A stretch of DNA of 64,000 bases, taken from positions 2,281,501-2,345,500 of the forward strand of contig NZ_CP038255.1 of assembly GCF_004564135.1 (NCBI RefSeq). The letters are read 5' to 3'. Below are positions 27,721 through 37,270 of this stretch, one piece after another. Numbering within the stretch: position 1 is the stretch's first letter; the number at the start of each line of letters is the position of its first letter. Source of the DNA: Terasakiella sp. SH-1 (GTDB lineage: Bacteria > Pseudomonadota > Alphaproteobacteria > Rhodospirillales > Terasakiellaceae). The translations under genes and the position numbers were made by a program. The notes beneath the pieces were generated by a model that saw nothing but the letters and a program-made list of their open reading frames with translations, made no database searches and was not told the DNA's origin.

Positions 27721-30700
27721 TTAATTGATTTCACTCAACTTACCATCTTTCAAGCGTTGTTTATATTCACCCATAAAGTTGGTGAAGTTCTCAGCTGGCT
27801 TGACCAGTTGGGTGATGGTGCGCGGGTCCAGCATACCTGCATTTTCCCGTGAGGCAATCAGGCGGAAGGCATCGCGCAGGGATGTATTTTCCATTGCCCC
27901 GCCATAATCAGCCCGGATACGGGCCACACCGCGTTCATTTGCCCCCAATGTGTAAGATACGGCCAAATTCAAAATCAACTTGGCCTGCTCTTCATTCAAC
28001 GGCTTATGACGACGCGCCCCTTTTGCCAAGGCAATGCGTTTCAAGGTTGCTGCGGAATTGCGCCAGTCACTGGCATTCCAATGCACCTCAGAACGCAAGA
28101 TATCTGCATCTACCGTTTCGTCTTCGGCATTTTCCAACATGGTCAAGGCTTTATCCGCCTGCCCCATGTCAATCAATGCACGGGCTTCAAGGTGGCGACG
28201 TTGAACAATTTCTTCCGGTGTCATATTACGCTGCGCACTTTTCTTCAAAGCACGAATGGCCTTTTTCGGTGCTCCCGCAGCCAAATAGACGACAGCCAGA
28301 CGCGTACCGACCTGTGCCTTTTTCGCTCCGGACAGGCGGAACTGGACCTGATTTTCCAGAAGTTCAGCAGCTTCACGCAAGAGATCAACAGCGGCCAGTC
28401 GGTCAGCCAGCTTGCGGATCATCTCATCGCCTTTTTCCCCAGCTGGTGTCAGCTCGCGGAACTCATCATAAAGGGCAATGGCGGTTACAGGTGCCAGTTC
28501 GTCCGCTTTGCCTTCAAGGTAGAGTTCCTCAAAGATACGGATCATTTCCTGTGTCACCGTTTCAGCTTCCGGATGCTTGCGGAAATAAGTGGCTGCTTGT
28601 CGCATTGTACGCAGGCCGTCACGATAATTCGTCGTTTGAACGTACATGTCCCCAAGACGGCGCAACAGATCGAATTCAAAATCATCACCCCGCCATGCAA
28701 AACGCAATTTTTCCAAAGCTTCGATTAGCTCTTTATCTTCAAGACGCTTATGCTTGTAAAGAAGCTCATTCTTCGCCAAAGCCGCCTTGGCCCTCGAAGG
28801 TCTGTGATCCCCTTCTTCAACTTCTTCATAGATCACAACCGCCCCATCCGGATCACCGCTGATTTCCTTGGTGCGAGCACGCAGGTATTTAATGGCATCT
28901 GCCTGACGCGTGCCCAGTCCTTCAGCTTCCAGGACTTCAAGATAGGATTCGGCCTGACGTACATCGCCAGTGGCAAGGGCACCTTCGGTCAACAACAGCC
29001 CAAGGGGCAATTTCAAACGCGGTGGATAATTTCGAATAACCCCACCCAAACGTTTCATATCCAAGGCAGCCGTGGAATAATCACCTTTCGCCGCCTTGAT
29101 CAAAGCCTGCCAGAACTGCCCTTCATCCTTGGCAGAAATTTCCTCACCAGAAAAATCTTCTTCCGCCTCGTCATAGCGCCCCATGATAAAGTTGGCGACG
29201 CCGTGCATGGCATTAAAATCCGAATCCAGTGCTTTTTTCGGATCGGTCTTCAACATGGCATTCAACACACCCAGTGCTTCCGGCCCCATGCCGTGTGACA
29301 AATAGTATCGTGCCAGCTTTTCACGTGCAATCTCACGACGCGGCCCTTTTAAACCCGCAACCGCCTTTTCAAGGTCTTGGCGGTTTTCACGGTATTTATC
29401 CATGTCACCGACTTTCCATTTATCAAAATGGAAAATACGGCTAACCCCACGCAAGCCCCCGATTTTAGCCTGAGCAACAGCCCTTTTTCCGGTATCAGAA
29501 AGTTTCAGACTGCTTGATGCCGTCATCTCAATACCGGATTTTAGTGTTCTCACCCGCAAATCATCACTGAAGGGACGGAAAACAGCGCCCTGGGATGAGG
29601 GCAAAATCTCAAACTGCGGATACGAGCGTGCCGTATTCACCCCGTGCCCCAACGGGATCACCGGAACCACCATCAGATTATCCCCAATCGTTGGGTCAGC
29701 CACAGGCACAGGCAGGCCCCCTTCCTGAACCGACATAAACAGGCGCGCACCCGCAGGTGAATGGGGTTGGGATTGAACGTCGATTTCCTGTGAGGCCAAC
29801 ATCGGTAATTTGCCAAATTCAAACACCCAGGCCAAACCTTCACGTTTTGGACGCGGGTTAAAACCGGGAACAGTTTCCATACGCAAAACCGTCGCACGCG
29901 GGATCGAAATTTGTTCGATATCCAAAATCCCGCCATTTGACGATGCCTTCATGGCATTCACATCTTGCTGTGTCTGTTTATCAAAAACCAGCCAGACATT
30001 ATCACCGCGTCTAAAGGCCGCTGCGGCAACAGGTTCCCCAAATTCAAAACGCAAAGAGAAATTGGCCACCAGACCGGCCGCATTGGGCACTTGGGCAACT
30101 TCACGCTTTGGTTCCGGAGCAACCGCTTTGGGGGCCGGGATGTTTCGCGGTTCGGCAACTTTCACCACCGGGGCCGGTTTAGGCTTGGGCGGCTGTACCG
30201 ACGCAGGCTGGGCCACAGGAGCAGCAGGAACGGGCTGAACCGGGGCAGGCTGTTGAGCCAACTGAGTTGTTGCAGGGGCAGCAGGTTTTTGCGCCAAACG
30301 ATCGCGATAAACATCCACAACAACTTTGTTGCCCACATAAAAATGCTTAATGCGCGACCCGGATGTCACGCTCAATTCAACCGCTTTTCCATTTTGGCGC
30401 AAACCACGTACCTGCCCCGTTAGATTACGTCGGGCCGGGGCAAAATTATATTGGGCAGGTTCAGCAAAATCCACAATGGTCTTGCCCTCATAATCACCAA
30501 TGCTATAGCCAACTTTGCGCGGCCAATCAAAAACGATCCGGGTAAAATTGCCTTTTTCACCCTTTCTGACCCGCACGTTCGGCCCACTTGCAGGAACAAC
30601 GGATTGCTGAACCTGTGTAGGGGTAACAGCTTGTACCGGGGCGGGAGTAACAGGTTGTGGGGCCGGTGCGACTTGTTGCTGTGGGCGTGGAGCTGGCTTG

Positions 30701-31086
30701 GGTTTTGTTGCCTGTTTTTTTTGCGGCTCCCCAATAATATCAATCACCAGATAGCTGCCGCTGTAAAAACTGCGCACGCCATAATCACCCGTCAAATTCA
30801 TTTTAATGGTGCGCCCGCCATTTGACGGGGCCACACGGGTGACATAGCTTTTCAGGTTACGCCGCACTTCATTATAGGAGGTTTCAGCAGGTTCCCCCAA
30901 ATTGATCGTCAGGACACCATTTTCAGCATTGGCCTGATAACGCACAGGCACAGACCATTTAAACACCATACGGCCATAACCGGGGTGTGCGCCTGCACGC
31001 ACGGCAATACGCTCAGCCCATGCAGCCTCAACGGCGAACAGGCCGATCATAAAGATCATCAAGCTTATCACTGCGCGTAACGCCAT
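27721..31086 (-). CDS. Large periplasmic TPR protein in the flagellar motor cluster
   Basis: The start at 31086 (1121 residues) has GAGGGGTAAGG upstream. Another ATG at 31107 directly follows the motB stop. A signal peptide ends at AWA-E. Two beta-rich AMIN-like modules follow (about 25-125 and 185-265), each with a Y-x-x-x-R-R-N-L-x-x-x-V element (YNEVRRNLKSYV and FAPARRNLTGQV). A Pro/Gln/Ala-rich linker separates them and another Pro-rich linker follows. The second half (about 570-1100) is a TPR-like helical solenoid. AMIN-type domains bind peptidoglycan or envelope proteins, so a scaffold near the motor is plausible. It is the last gene after motB. FimV-like proteins share this plan but not clear sequence. 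Confidence 0.75.
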   Translation of the reverse strand: MALRAVISLMIFMIGLFAVEAAWAERIAVRAGAHPGYGRMVFKWSVPVRYQANAENGVLTINLGEPAETSYNEVRRNLKSYVTRVAPSNGGRTIKMNLTGDYGVRSFYSGSYLVIDIIGEPQKKQATKPKPAPRPQQQVAPAPQPVTPAPVQAVTPTQVQQSVVPASGPNVRVRKGEKGNFTRIVFDWPRKVGYSIGDYEGKTIVDFAEPAQYNFAPARRNLTGQVRGLRQNGKAVELSVTSGSRIKHFYVGNKVVVDVYRDRLAQKPAAPATTQLAQQPAPVQPVPAAPVAQPASVQPPKPKPAPVVKVAEPRNIPAPKAVAPEPKREVAQVPNAAGLVANFSLRFEFGEPVAAAAFRRGDNVWLVFDKQTQQDVNAMKASSNGGILDIEQISIPRATVLRMETVPGFNPRPKREGLAWVFEFGKLPMLASQEIDVQSQPHSPAGARLFMSVQEGGLPVPVADPTIGDNLMVVPVIPLGHGVNTARSYPQFEILPSSQGAVFRPFSDDLRVRTLKSGIEMTASSSLKLSDTGKRAVAQAKIGGLRGVSRIFHFDKWKVGDMDKYRENRQDLEKAVAGLKGPRREIAREKLARYYLSHGMGPEALGVLNAMLKTDPKKALDSDFNAMHGVANFIMGRYDEAEEDFSGEEISAKDEGQFWQALIKAAKGDYSTAALDMKRLGGVIRNYPPRLKLPLGLLLTEGALATGDVRQAESYLEVLEAEGLGTRQADAIKYLRARTKEISGDPDGAVVIYEEVEEGDHRPSRAKAALAKNELLYKHKRLEDKELIEALEKLRFAWRGDDFEFDLLRRLGDMYVQTTNYRDGLRTMRQAATYFRKHPEAETVTQEMIRIFEELYLEGKADELAPVTAIALYDEFRELTPAGEKGDEMIRKLADRLAAVDLLREAAELLENQVQFRLSGAKKAQVGTRLAVVYLAAGAPKKAIRALKKSAQRNMTPEEIVQRRHLEARALIDMGQADKALTMLENAEDETVDADILRSEVHWNASDWRNSAATLKRIALAKGARRHKPLNEEQAKLILNLAVSYTLGANERGVARIRADYGGAMENTSLRDAFRLIASRENAGMLDPRTITQLVKPAENFTNFMGEYKQRLKDGKLSEIN

Positions 31087-31107
31087 ATGGTCAGCCTTAC
31101 CCCTCAT

Positions 31108-31842
31108 TTATTTCAACACGCCCGTTTGCAAAACCATAATATCCACACGGCGGGCCAATGCTGCTTTTTGTTCTTCCGGTATAGCAGGTAACTGCTCATA
31201 ACCGCTATCCCCATATCCATATGCCAAGAAATCTTGTGTGAAGCCAGAGTTTCTTAGCGCATTTCCTACAGCAATAGCCCGAAAAAGCGATAATTCCCAG
31301 TTGGATGCATAGTCCTGCCCTTGTGCAGGTTGCGGGTCCGTATGTCCAGTTATAACAATCTGATTACTAACATGTCGTAAAACATCGCCAATTTTTAACA
31401 TAGTTTCTTGCGCACGCGTGCTTAAGTTTTTACTGCCTTGCGTAAAAAGCAAATCACCGGGCAGGGAAATCACCAGACGATCATCCAGCAACTGGATCAT
31501 GGAACGCCCAAGAATTTTATCGTTTTCCACCTTTTCCGCCAGAACCGCCTGTAAATATTCCAGATTGATCGCACGTTTTCGAAAAACCGTGGAGATATTG
31601 TAATCCGCTGTGGCAGTTGCCACTGTTTCTGTTTTTTGCGGATTAAGCGTTGTGGATAAAGAATCTGTGATGGCTTCCCATTTATCAATCTGCACAGTCG
31701 CCATAGAAAACAACATAACAAAAAAGGTCAGCAGCAGGGAAACCAAATCCGTAAAAGTCACCATCCAGGCGCCTTTTTTGGGCTCATCCTGCGTTTTGAC
31801 AACAAACGACGCCAAGCCGATCTGACGCCTTACCTTATTCAT
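31108..31842 (-). CDS. motB: Flagellar stator protein MotB-type with OmpA domain
   Basis: The start at 31842 gives 244 residues, preceded by AAGG, and overlaps the upstream gene by 8 bases. The single membrane helix carries the conserved Asp of MotB proteins in TFTDLVSLLLTFFVMLFSM, the proton-binding residue of stators. The C-terminal OmpA-like domain has ITGHTDPQPAQ and NWELSLFRAIAVGNAL, which bind peptidoglycan. No motA is in the window, so the partner must lie elsewhere. Confidence 0.88.
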   Translation of the reverse strand: MNKVRRQIGLASFVVKTQDEPKKGAWMVTFTDLVSLLLTFFVMLFSMATVQIDKWEAITDSLSTTLNPQKTETVATATADYNISTVFRKRAINLEYLQAVLAEKVENDKILGRSMIQLLDDRLVISLPGDLLFTQGSKNLSTRAQETMLKIGDVLRHVSNQIVITGHTDPQPAQGQDYASNWELSLFRAIAVGNALRNSGFTQDFLAYGYGDSGYEQLPAIPEEQKAALARRVDIMVLQTGVLK

Positions 31843-32674
31843 GACCTTCCCCTTCTCGCGCTTCAGGGGCAATGGGAAGATCAAGGCTCACTGCGCCCTC
31901 ACGTTTTCCACCTACTGGTAACGTGACCGGGGCTGGCATGTCCTTTGTTTCCTCGTCTTCTAACAACGGGTCAGTATTGATCAAAGGGGAATTTTCAAAT
32001 TTGATCCGGTTTTCTTCCTTGGCCCGAATATGGAACCAAATTTCAATTGTCTTTGCCTTGCTGCCTTTCATGCCAATCGACACAGACCCCGGTGGTGCCC
32101 CGCGTTGCAATAAATCCCGTGCAAAGGTCCCGGCACGGCGAATGGCAAGGCTCTGGTCTGTAGGCAAGGTCCGTTTGGATGACCAGCCAGCTGGCACAAC
32201 AAATTCCATTTCAAAACGCAACCCCGGCGGATTGGCGCTTAAGGCAGCCACCAGTCGATCCATAAAGCCATATTGCCCTTCCCGGATAACATCCTGATCC
32301 AGTTCAAACAAACTGTCACCATCCAGTTCAACACGCATCAGGCGACCGGGCTGGATCGCATCAACCTTGACAACCCCGACAACGGTTGAAAACAACCCCG
32401 TGACCTGACGCTGAAATTCATCAGCAGCCAAAAAGTCGCCTGTTGTAGCATTGAAAGCGGTCAGGTCCATACGGGGAGGCAGTACAGAGGAAAAGGTCGA
32501 AGACAGACTTTCCATCAAGGCTTTGGATTTTACCTCTTCCATAGAAGAGATGCTCACCAGCAAAATAAAAAAGGCGAGAACAAGAAGATAAAGGGAAAGA
32601 AAAAGCGTAATCGTCCGTGAGGCATCACTTTTGGGTCTGTCACCCCCCTGAAAGTTTACCTGTAACCGGGTCAT
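31835..32674 (-). CDS. MotB-like membrane protein with degenerate OmpA domain
   Basis: 279 residues with one N-terminal membrane helix (ITLFLSLYLLVLAFFILLVSI) and a region that follows the MotB plan, but the helix lacks the stator Asp. The OmpA-like part (FEMEFVVPAGWSSKRTLPTDQSLAIRRAGTFARDLLQRG) keeps only the later part of the peptidoglycan-binding pattern. The C-terminus is acidic and Pro-rich. It is coupled to motB by overlap. It may be a structural partner of the stator rather than a channel, but this is inference. The paralogy to MotB is judged from layout more than identity. Confidence 0.7.
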   Translation of the reverse strand: MTRLQVNFQGGDRPKSDASRTITLFLSLYLLVLAFFILLVSISSMEEVKSKALMESLSSTFSSVLPPRMDLTAFNATTGDFLAADEFQRQVTGLFSTVVGVVKVDAIQPGRLMRVELDGDSLFELDQDVIREGQYGFMDRLVAALSANPPGLRFEMEFVVPAGWSSKRTLPTDQSLAIRRAGTFARDLLQRGAPPGSVSIGMKGSKAKTIEIWFHIRAKEENRIKFENSPLINTDPLLEDEETKDMPAPVTLPVGGKREGAVSLDLPIAPEAREGEGHE

Positions 32675-32693
32675 AGCCTTCTATAGAAAACAG

Positions 32694-33353
32694 TTAATCG
32701 AAACTGGCAAGAAGCGCGTCAATATCTTCCTGGCTTTTGCCTTGGCCTTCAAGTTGCGGCCCTTCAAGCAGGTCTTCATCCGTCAATTCCTGAGGCTCTT
32801 CCTCAGCTTCTGGATTTTCTGCTTTAAATTTCTCGATCTCAGATCCAAACGCTTCAACCAGCGCGTCGATCTTTTCTTCGATATGTTGCAGCGCCGTCAC
32901 AACTTTTGTAATGCGCTGGCCTGTAATATCCTGAAAGGAACAGGCTTCATAAATTTTGGTCGTTGCATCCATGAGTTTGTCGCTGATTTCTTGCTCAACG
33001 TCATTCATCACGTCTTCGACCATCTCGGTTGCGTCCATAATATTGTTGGTCGCATCCGCTGTTGCACCGACAATCGCGTCCAATTCATCACTGGCTGATG
33101 ACAGGTATTTTTCCTTCACATCATCCGGACGTAACTGGGCAATTTCCGCCTTTGCACTATGAATATAATCCGCAAGGGATTCGAGTTCATTATACAGTTC
33201 CATATCAGCAGACGTCACATCCCCCTTCATTGTAGAAAGGAGACTATCAACCACTTCGACCACTTCTTCTACCTTAACGGTATCACCATAAGTATCGCGA
33301 AGTTCTTCTAAACGTTTTGCTAAGTCGGCATCGACTTGGGATTTTACTGACAT
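32694..33353 (-). CDS. cheZ: CheZ-family chemotaxis phosphatase
   Basis: 219 residues, helical, with the phosphatase signature SFQDITGQRITKVVTAL in which the Gln reaches into the CheY active site. The C-terminus has an acidic tail ending in a DIDALLASFD peptide resembling CheZ CheY-binding tails. It dephosphorylates CheY-P. It directly follows cheY, which supports the pairing. Confidence 0.85.
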   Translation of the reverse strand: MSVKSQVDADLAKRLEELRDTYGDTVKVEEVVEVVDSLLSTMKGDVTSADMELYNELESLADYIHSAKAEIAQLRPDDVKEKYLSSASDELDAIVGATADATNNIMDATEMVEDVMNDVEQEISDKLMDATTKIYEACSFQDITGQRITKVVTALQHIEEKIDALVEAFGSEIEKFKAENPEAEEEPQELTDEDLLEGPQLEGQGKSQEDIDALLASFD

Positions 33354-33396
33354 GAAAGACCCATGAACTCGAATCGAATCTTACGAAAGCGGGACT

Positions 33397-33783
33397 TTAG
33401 AAGTCACCAATCACGCTCACCATCTTACCTTTGAGCGTTTCTGCATTGAACGGCTTCACGATGTAGTTGGATACACCTGCCTCTTTCGCAGCAATAACGT
33501 TCTCGGACTTACTTTCCGCAGTAACCATGATGAACGGGATGTGCTTCAGTTTCGCGTCGCTACGTACCTCGCGCAGCAATTGCAAACCAGTCATTGGCTC
33601 CATATTCCAATCAGAAATGATCAGATCAAAGTTGGCCTGACGAAGTTTTTGCAACGCTTGGCTTCCATCAGTTGCTTCGTCAATATTGGTGAAACCCAAC
33701 TGACGAAGAAGGTTGCGGATGATACGCAACATTGTTTTATAGTCATCCACAATCAGGATGGGCATATTAGGATCGACAGCCAT
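33397..33783 (-). CDS. cheY: Chemotaxis response regulator CheY
   Basis: 128 residues, a single receiver domain. Acidic pair D13-D14 (LIVDD), phospho-acceptor Asp58 (IISDWNMEPMTG), conserved Thr in MVTAES and Lys in NYIVKPFNAETL. It binds FliM when phosphorylated. fliM, fliL and cheZ are in the same gene run. A 191-base non-coding stretch upstream (33784-33974) probably holds its promoter. Confidence 0.95.
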   Translation of the reverse strand: MAVDPNMPILIVDDYKTMLRIIRNLLRQLGFTNIDEATDGSQALQKLRQANFDLIISDWNMEPMTGLQLLREVRSDAKLKHIPFIMVTAESKSENVIAAKEAGVSNYIVKPFNAETLKGKMVSVIGDF

Positions 33784-33974
33784 CTAGCACTCCACTCCCA
33801 GATAAAAATCTTTTAAATTTCTCTCAAGTCTTCCCCACGATTACCCCGTAAAAAAGACTGCTTTAGATTTACTACTTGAGCTTAGCGCAGGACGCAACCT
33901 TTTTAAAAGGTAAACCAACGCATTAGCTCATTTTTTTTCATTTTGTCATATTTTTGGTGTAATTGCCCACCCGC

Positions 33975-34727
33975 TTACTCGCCTGGTTTGGGCAAACTGC
34001 GCAATCTGAACAATTCTTCTGTCACGTCACGTGCTTTTTTCGGGTCCATTTTTGCCAAAATCGGAGCCAAACGACGTTTATTCATCTTTTCAGCAACTTC
34101 CAAAAGCACATCCATCTCAAGTTCTTCAAAGATTCGCCCGGCATCTTTCGGCTTCATATTTTCATAAATCTTGATCAAATTAACCAGTTTCTCTTCCTGC
34201 TGGTCATCATATTTGACCATCTGGTCCTCAATCGTTCTTTGTAACGCCTTCAAGGATTGGACTTTTTTGTCGATTCTTGCCTCAGCGGCTTTCAGCAAGT
34301 TTTCACGAACATCCAATTCTTTGGCCTGCGCCTCCAGCTCTTCACGACGTTCAGCCAGTTTTTGCAGCAAATCAACTTCTGCCTGAGTATAAAATGTCGG
34401 ATCATCAATCGCAGAATCGTCTTCTGCCTCTTCTGCGGCATCCTCTTCAGCCAGTGCCGCTTTTTCCTCTTCCGTCAGCTCTTCGGTATCGGCCTGGGCC
34501 ATTTCCAGAACCTGTTTCGGGGCCTTATGGCGATCTTTCATGATTTCATCAGCCGTTTTAGGGCGGCTTTGCGCCCCTTTTTGCACAGCCTCAGCCGTAG
34601 AGACAGAAACACCATTGATCCATTCGTCCATCCCTTCCCAAATAGCATTCACCTTGATGGTCAATAAAAAGAAGGCCACGAAGATCGTGACAGGAAGAAC
34701 ACGGATTTTATTCAACATGGACATCAT
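33975..34727 (-). CDS. MotE-like / MgtE-N-domain flagellar protein
   Basis: 250 residues: one N-terminal membrane helix (ILPVTIFVAFFLLTIKV), an acidic linker (EEEKAALAEEDAAEEAEDD), a long coiled coil at about 130-190 (VDLLQKLAERREELEAQAKEL) and a C-terminal MgtE-N-like helical domain (MKPKDAGRIFEELEMDVLLEVAEKMNKRRLAPILAKMDPKKARDVTEEL). This plan is that of MotE-type periplasmic flagellar chaperones of alphaproteobacteria. It lies between DUF6468 and cheY genes. A client such as a MotB/MotC-like protein is inferred. Confidence 0.82.
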   Translation of the reverse strand: MMSMLNKIRVLPVTIFVAFFLLTIKVNAIWEGMDEWINGVSVSTAEAVQKGAQSRPKTADEIMKDRHKAPKQVLEMAQADTEELTEEEKAALAEEDAAEEAEDDSAIDDPTFYTQAEVDLLQKLAERREELEAQAKELDVRENLLKAAEARIDKKVQSLKALQRTIEDQMVKYDDQQEEKLVNLIKIYENMKPKDAGRIFEELEMDVLLEVAEKMNKRRLAPILAKMDPKKARDVTEELFRLRSLPKPGE

Positions 34728-34746
34728 GATTTATGTCTCCTGATCC

Positions 34747-35256
34747 TTAGCGGACAGATTCCAATGCTTTAAGCAATTCACGCTCAGCATCTGATTTGGG
34801 CTTGAATTCATCATCTTGCACCACATCAACAGGTGCAGTAGAGGCTTGCGCAGCAGCGGGCTTTGGCTCAGAAGGGGTCACGGTATCTTTGACCTTTTTC
34901 CCACTATAAGCAGGAGCTTCGGGCCTCTTTTCCGGCCTTTTATTGCGTACTGTTTCTTCCAGCTTATCAGCAGAGCTACCCGCACGATCAATCAGGAAGT
35001 TCAGATCATCACGCAGAGATTCGGCTTTACGCAACGTATCTTGCACATCGCGCTTCATCTGATCAGCCGAACCGGTCAGTTTATGAATGCTTTCTTCTGC
35101 ACGCAACGTCGCATCTTCAAACTGATTGGCGAGCTTTTCAAGTTCCGACTGATCTTTACGCAAATCAGACAGGCGACGGTTCAACATGACCGCATAGGCA
35201 ATTGTGGCGATCAAAAGCACCGCAATGAGCATATCCAGGATTAATGCAAATGGCAT
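34747..35256 (-). CDS. DUF6468 membrane-anchored protein
   Basis: 169 residues: an N-terminal membrane helix (ALILDMLIAVLLIATIAYAVML), then a coiled coil (LSDLRKDQSELEKLANQFEDATLRAEESIHKLTGSADQMK) and a low-complexity C-terminal tail. This fits the DUF6468 family found in alphaproteobacterial flagellar clusters next to fliM. The function is unknown. It is 4 bases from the fliM stop and 19 bases before the motE-like gene. Confidence 0.78.
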   Translation of the reverse strand: MPFALILDMLIAVLLIATIAYAVMLNRRLSDLRKDQSELEKLANQFEDATLRAEESIHKLTGSADQMKRDVQDTLRKAESLRDDLNFLIDRAGSSADKLEETVRNKRPEKRPEAPAYSGKKVKDTVTPSEPKPAAAQASTAPVDVVQDDEFKPKSDAERELLKALESVR

Positions 35257-35260
35257 TGCC

Positions 35261-36397
35261 TTACCCTTTCTTCTTCGCTATTTCGTCATCAATCCGCACA
35301 GCAATGTTGTTGCCCTTGCGGCCCATCTTTCCAGTATACATGGAAACACCGCCACAGCGAATCTCAATATCTGAATCCGGGGTCGCATTAAACATAATCT
35401 GCGAACCGATCTTCAGGTTAATAATATCGGTCAATTCCATATATTGTTCATCCAAAACGGCTTCCAGATCCACATCGGTCTGCCACAGCTCACGCGCCAG
35501 GTGGGTTTCCCAAATACTGTCACGACCAAATTTCTCACCCATGAACATCTGCAAGAGAAGTTCACGAACAGGTTCCAGCGTCGCATAGGGCAAGAGCATC
35601 TCAACCCGGCCACCCCGATCTTCCATGTCAATCCGCAGTTTAGCCACAATCGCGGCGTTACTCGGGCGTGAAATGGTGGCAAAGCGCGGGTTGGTTTCCA
35701 AACGATCAAAACGGAAAGACACAGGCGACAGCGGATCAAAGGCCGCAGACAAATCATTCAAGACCACATGGACCATTCGTTCAACGAGGTTACGTTCAAT
35801 GGTCGTATAAGGACGACCTTCAATCCGCATGGCCGCCGTCCCGCGACGACCACCCAGCAAAACGTCCACGATGGAATAGATCATGGAACTGTCAATGGTC
35901 AACAAACCATAGTTATCCCACTCTTCCGCCTTAAACACGCCCAGCATGGCTGGCAGCGGGATAGAGTTAAGATAGTCACCAAAACGGATAGATACAATGT
36001 TATCCAGCGAAACTTCCACGTTATCGGAGGTAAAGTTACGCATAGAAGTCGACATCATACGCACAAGACGGTCAAAAACGACCTCCAGCATCGGCAGACG
36101 TTCGTAAGAAACGAGTGCTGAGTTCAGGATCGCCTGAATACCGCTTTGTCCGGCTTCATCATCATGGTCTTCATCGAAACCGAGAAGACTATCAATTTCA
36201 TCCTGGTTTAGAACACGCGTCGACTCACGACCACCAACGGCCCCTAAGAGGTCGGCACCAGCACCGCCACCGTCGTCACCGACCATGGACTCCCATTCTG
36301 CCGCGAGATCGTCGTCTTCACCACCGTCCTCGTCATCGCCGAGCGCAGCTTCCCATTCCGCAGCCAGGTCATCACCATCATCTTCGGCGACAGTCAT
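35261..36397 (-). CDS. fliM: Flagellar motor switch protein FliM
   Basis: 378 residues. An unusual acidic N-terminus repeats DDLAAEWEAALGDDEDGGEDDDLAAEWE-type units before the LNQDEIDSLLGFDE CheY-binding peptide (about residue 60). The middle CheC-like domain (SYERLPMLEVVFDRLVRMM, GSPxxF-type regions) and C-terminal SpoA domain (IINLKIGSQIMFNATPDSDIEIRCGG) follow. It is the rotor component that binds CheY-P. It is located between fliL and DUF6468. Confidence 0.95.
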   Translation of the reverse strand: MTVAEDDGDDLAAEWEAALGDDEDGGEDDDLAAEWESMVGDDGGGAGADLLGAVGGRESTRVLNQDEIDSLLGFDEDHDDEAGQSGIQAILNSALVSYERLPMLEVVFDRLVRMMSTSMRNFTSDNVEVSLDNIVSIRFGDYLNSIPLPAMLGVFKAEEWDNYGLLTIDSSMIYSIVDVLLGGRRGTAAMRIEGRPYTTIERNLVERMVHVVLNDLSAAFDPLSPVSFRFDRLETNPRFATISRPSNAAIVAKLRIDMEDRGGRVEMLLPYATLEPVRELLLQMFMGEKFGRDSIWETHLARELWQTDVDLEAVLDEQYMELTDIINLKIGSQIMFNATPDSDIEIRCGGVSMYTGKMGRKGNNIAVRIDDEIAKKKG

Positions 36398-36447
36398 ACG
36401 TCCAGTCCTTCACACTGTTCCATCATCGTCTTACATACCGACCGGTA

Positions 36448-36984
36448 TTATTGTACCAGCATTTCCTTAAAAAGCACGTCATTCACTTTGACCGGCGCCA
36501 CCGCGGCATTCACACGGGCCAACAGCTCTTCGCGCAAACGATACATGCCGGCTGACCCTTTTAAGTCTTCAACACGCAATTCACGCAAATATACCTGAAA
36601 CGCATCCACAACACGGTCTTGCACAGCCACAACCTTGTCGACCTCAAGCGCATTGGGTACTTCCAGGCTGACACGAATTTTCAGGAAGCTGGATTTGCGC
36701 CCTGTTGTATTGAGGTTGACCAGGATTTCCGGCAAGTCCGTAAAGGCCACAGGACCGAGGTCTTCATCACTTGCGCCCTCGCCGCCTTCACCCTCAGCAG
36801 ATTCTTCAGCCCCGATCAATGGGTCAAGCAATCCGGTAAAATAAGCACCAGCCGCACCGCCAATAATCAAAATCAAAGGAATAGCAAACAGCAGAATCTT
36901 TTTCTTGCCACCGCCGCCGGAGCCGCCTTCCTCATCATCCAGATCATCGTCGTCCATGTCGTCGAGATCGTCATCATCAGCCAT
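36448..36984 (-). CDS. fliL: Flagellar basal body-associated protein FliL
   Basis: 178 residues: an acidic N-terminus (DDDDLDDMDDDDLDDEEGG), one membrane helix (ILLFAIPLILIIGGAAGAYFTG) and a periplasmic FliL domain with FTDLPEILVNLNTTGRKSSFLKIRVSLEV. FliL forms a ring around the stator. It is first in the run fliL-fliM-DUF6468-motE-cheY-cheZ-motB. The promoter is expected in the 36985-37270 gap, which it shares with the divergent metal-type cluster. Confidence 0.93.
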   Translation of the reverse strand: MADDDDLDDMDDDDLDDEEGGSGGGGKKKILLFAIPLILIIGGAAGAYFTGLLDPLIGAEESAEGEGGEGASDEDLGPVAFTDLPEILVNLNTTGRKSSFLKIRVSLEVPNALEVDKVVAVQDRVVDAFQVYLRELRVEDLKGSAGMYRLREELLARVNAAVAPVKVNDVLFKEMLVQ

Positions 36985-37270
36985 GTCTAGTACTCACCAA
37001 TAAAGTCACACAATTTTACCGTTGCCACATTCATATATATGGCACTCCTTATTTACACCATACTTAGCAACTGATTAACAACAGGTTTCTTTCGAAAGAT
37101 TTAATTTCAAAAAAGCCAGCCCCCTTTCATTTAGAAAGTAAGCTGACTTCAACAAAAGTTCCATAGTATTCAAACCGCATAAAGCATAAGCTAATCGTTG
37201 ATTAGGGCTTGTTGATCAGAATTATTCTGATATATCACCTAACGGGTGACTATTTTAGTATGGCGAATAA

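Noticed and set aside
28006-28728. Plus-strand open frame of 240 residues opposite the TPR protein
   Set aside because: It is antisense to a real gene with clear repeat structure and has no start signal.
37020-37270. Metal-sensing riboswitch before the HupE cluster
   Set aside because: A small hairpin is present but no NiCo, Mn or other known riboswitch core could be recognised.
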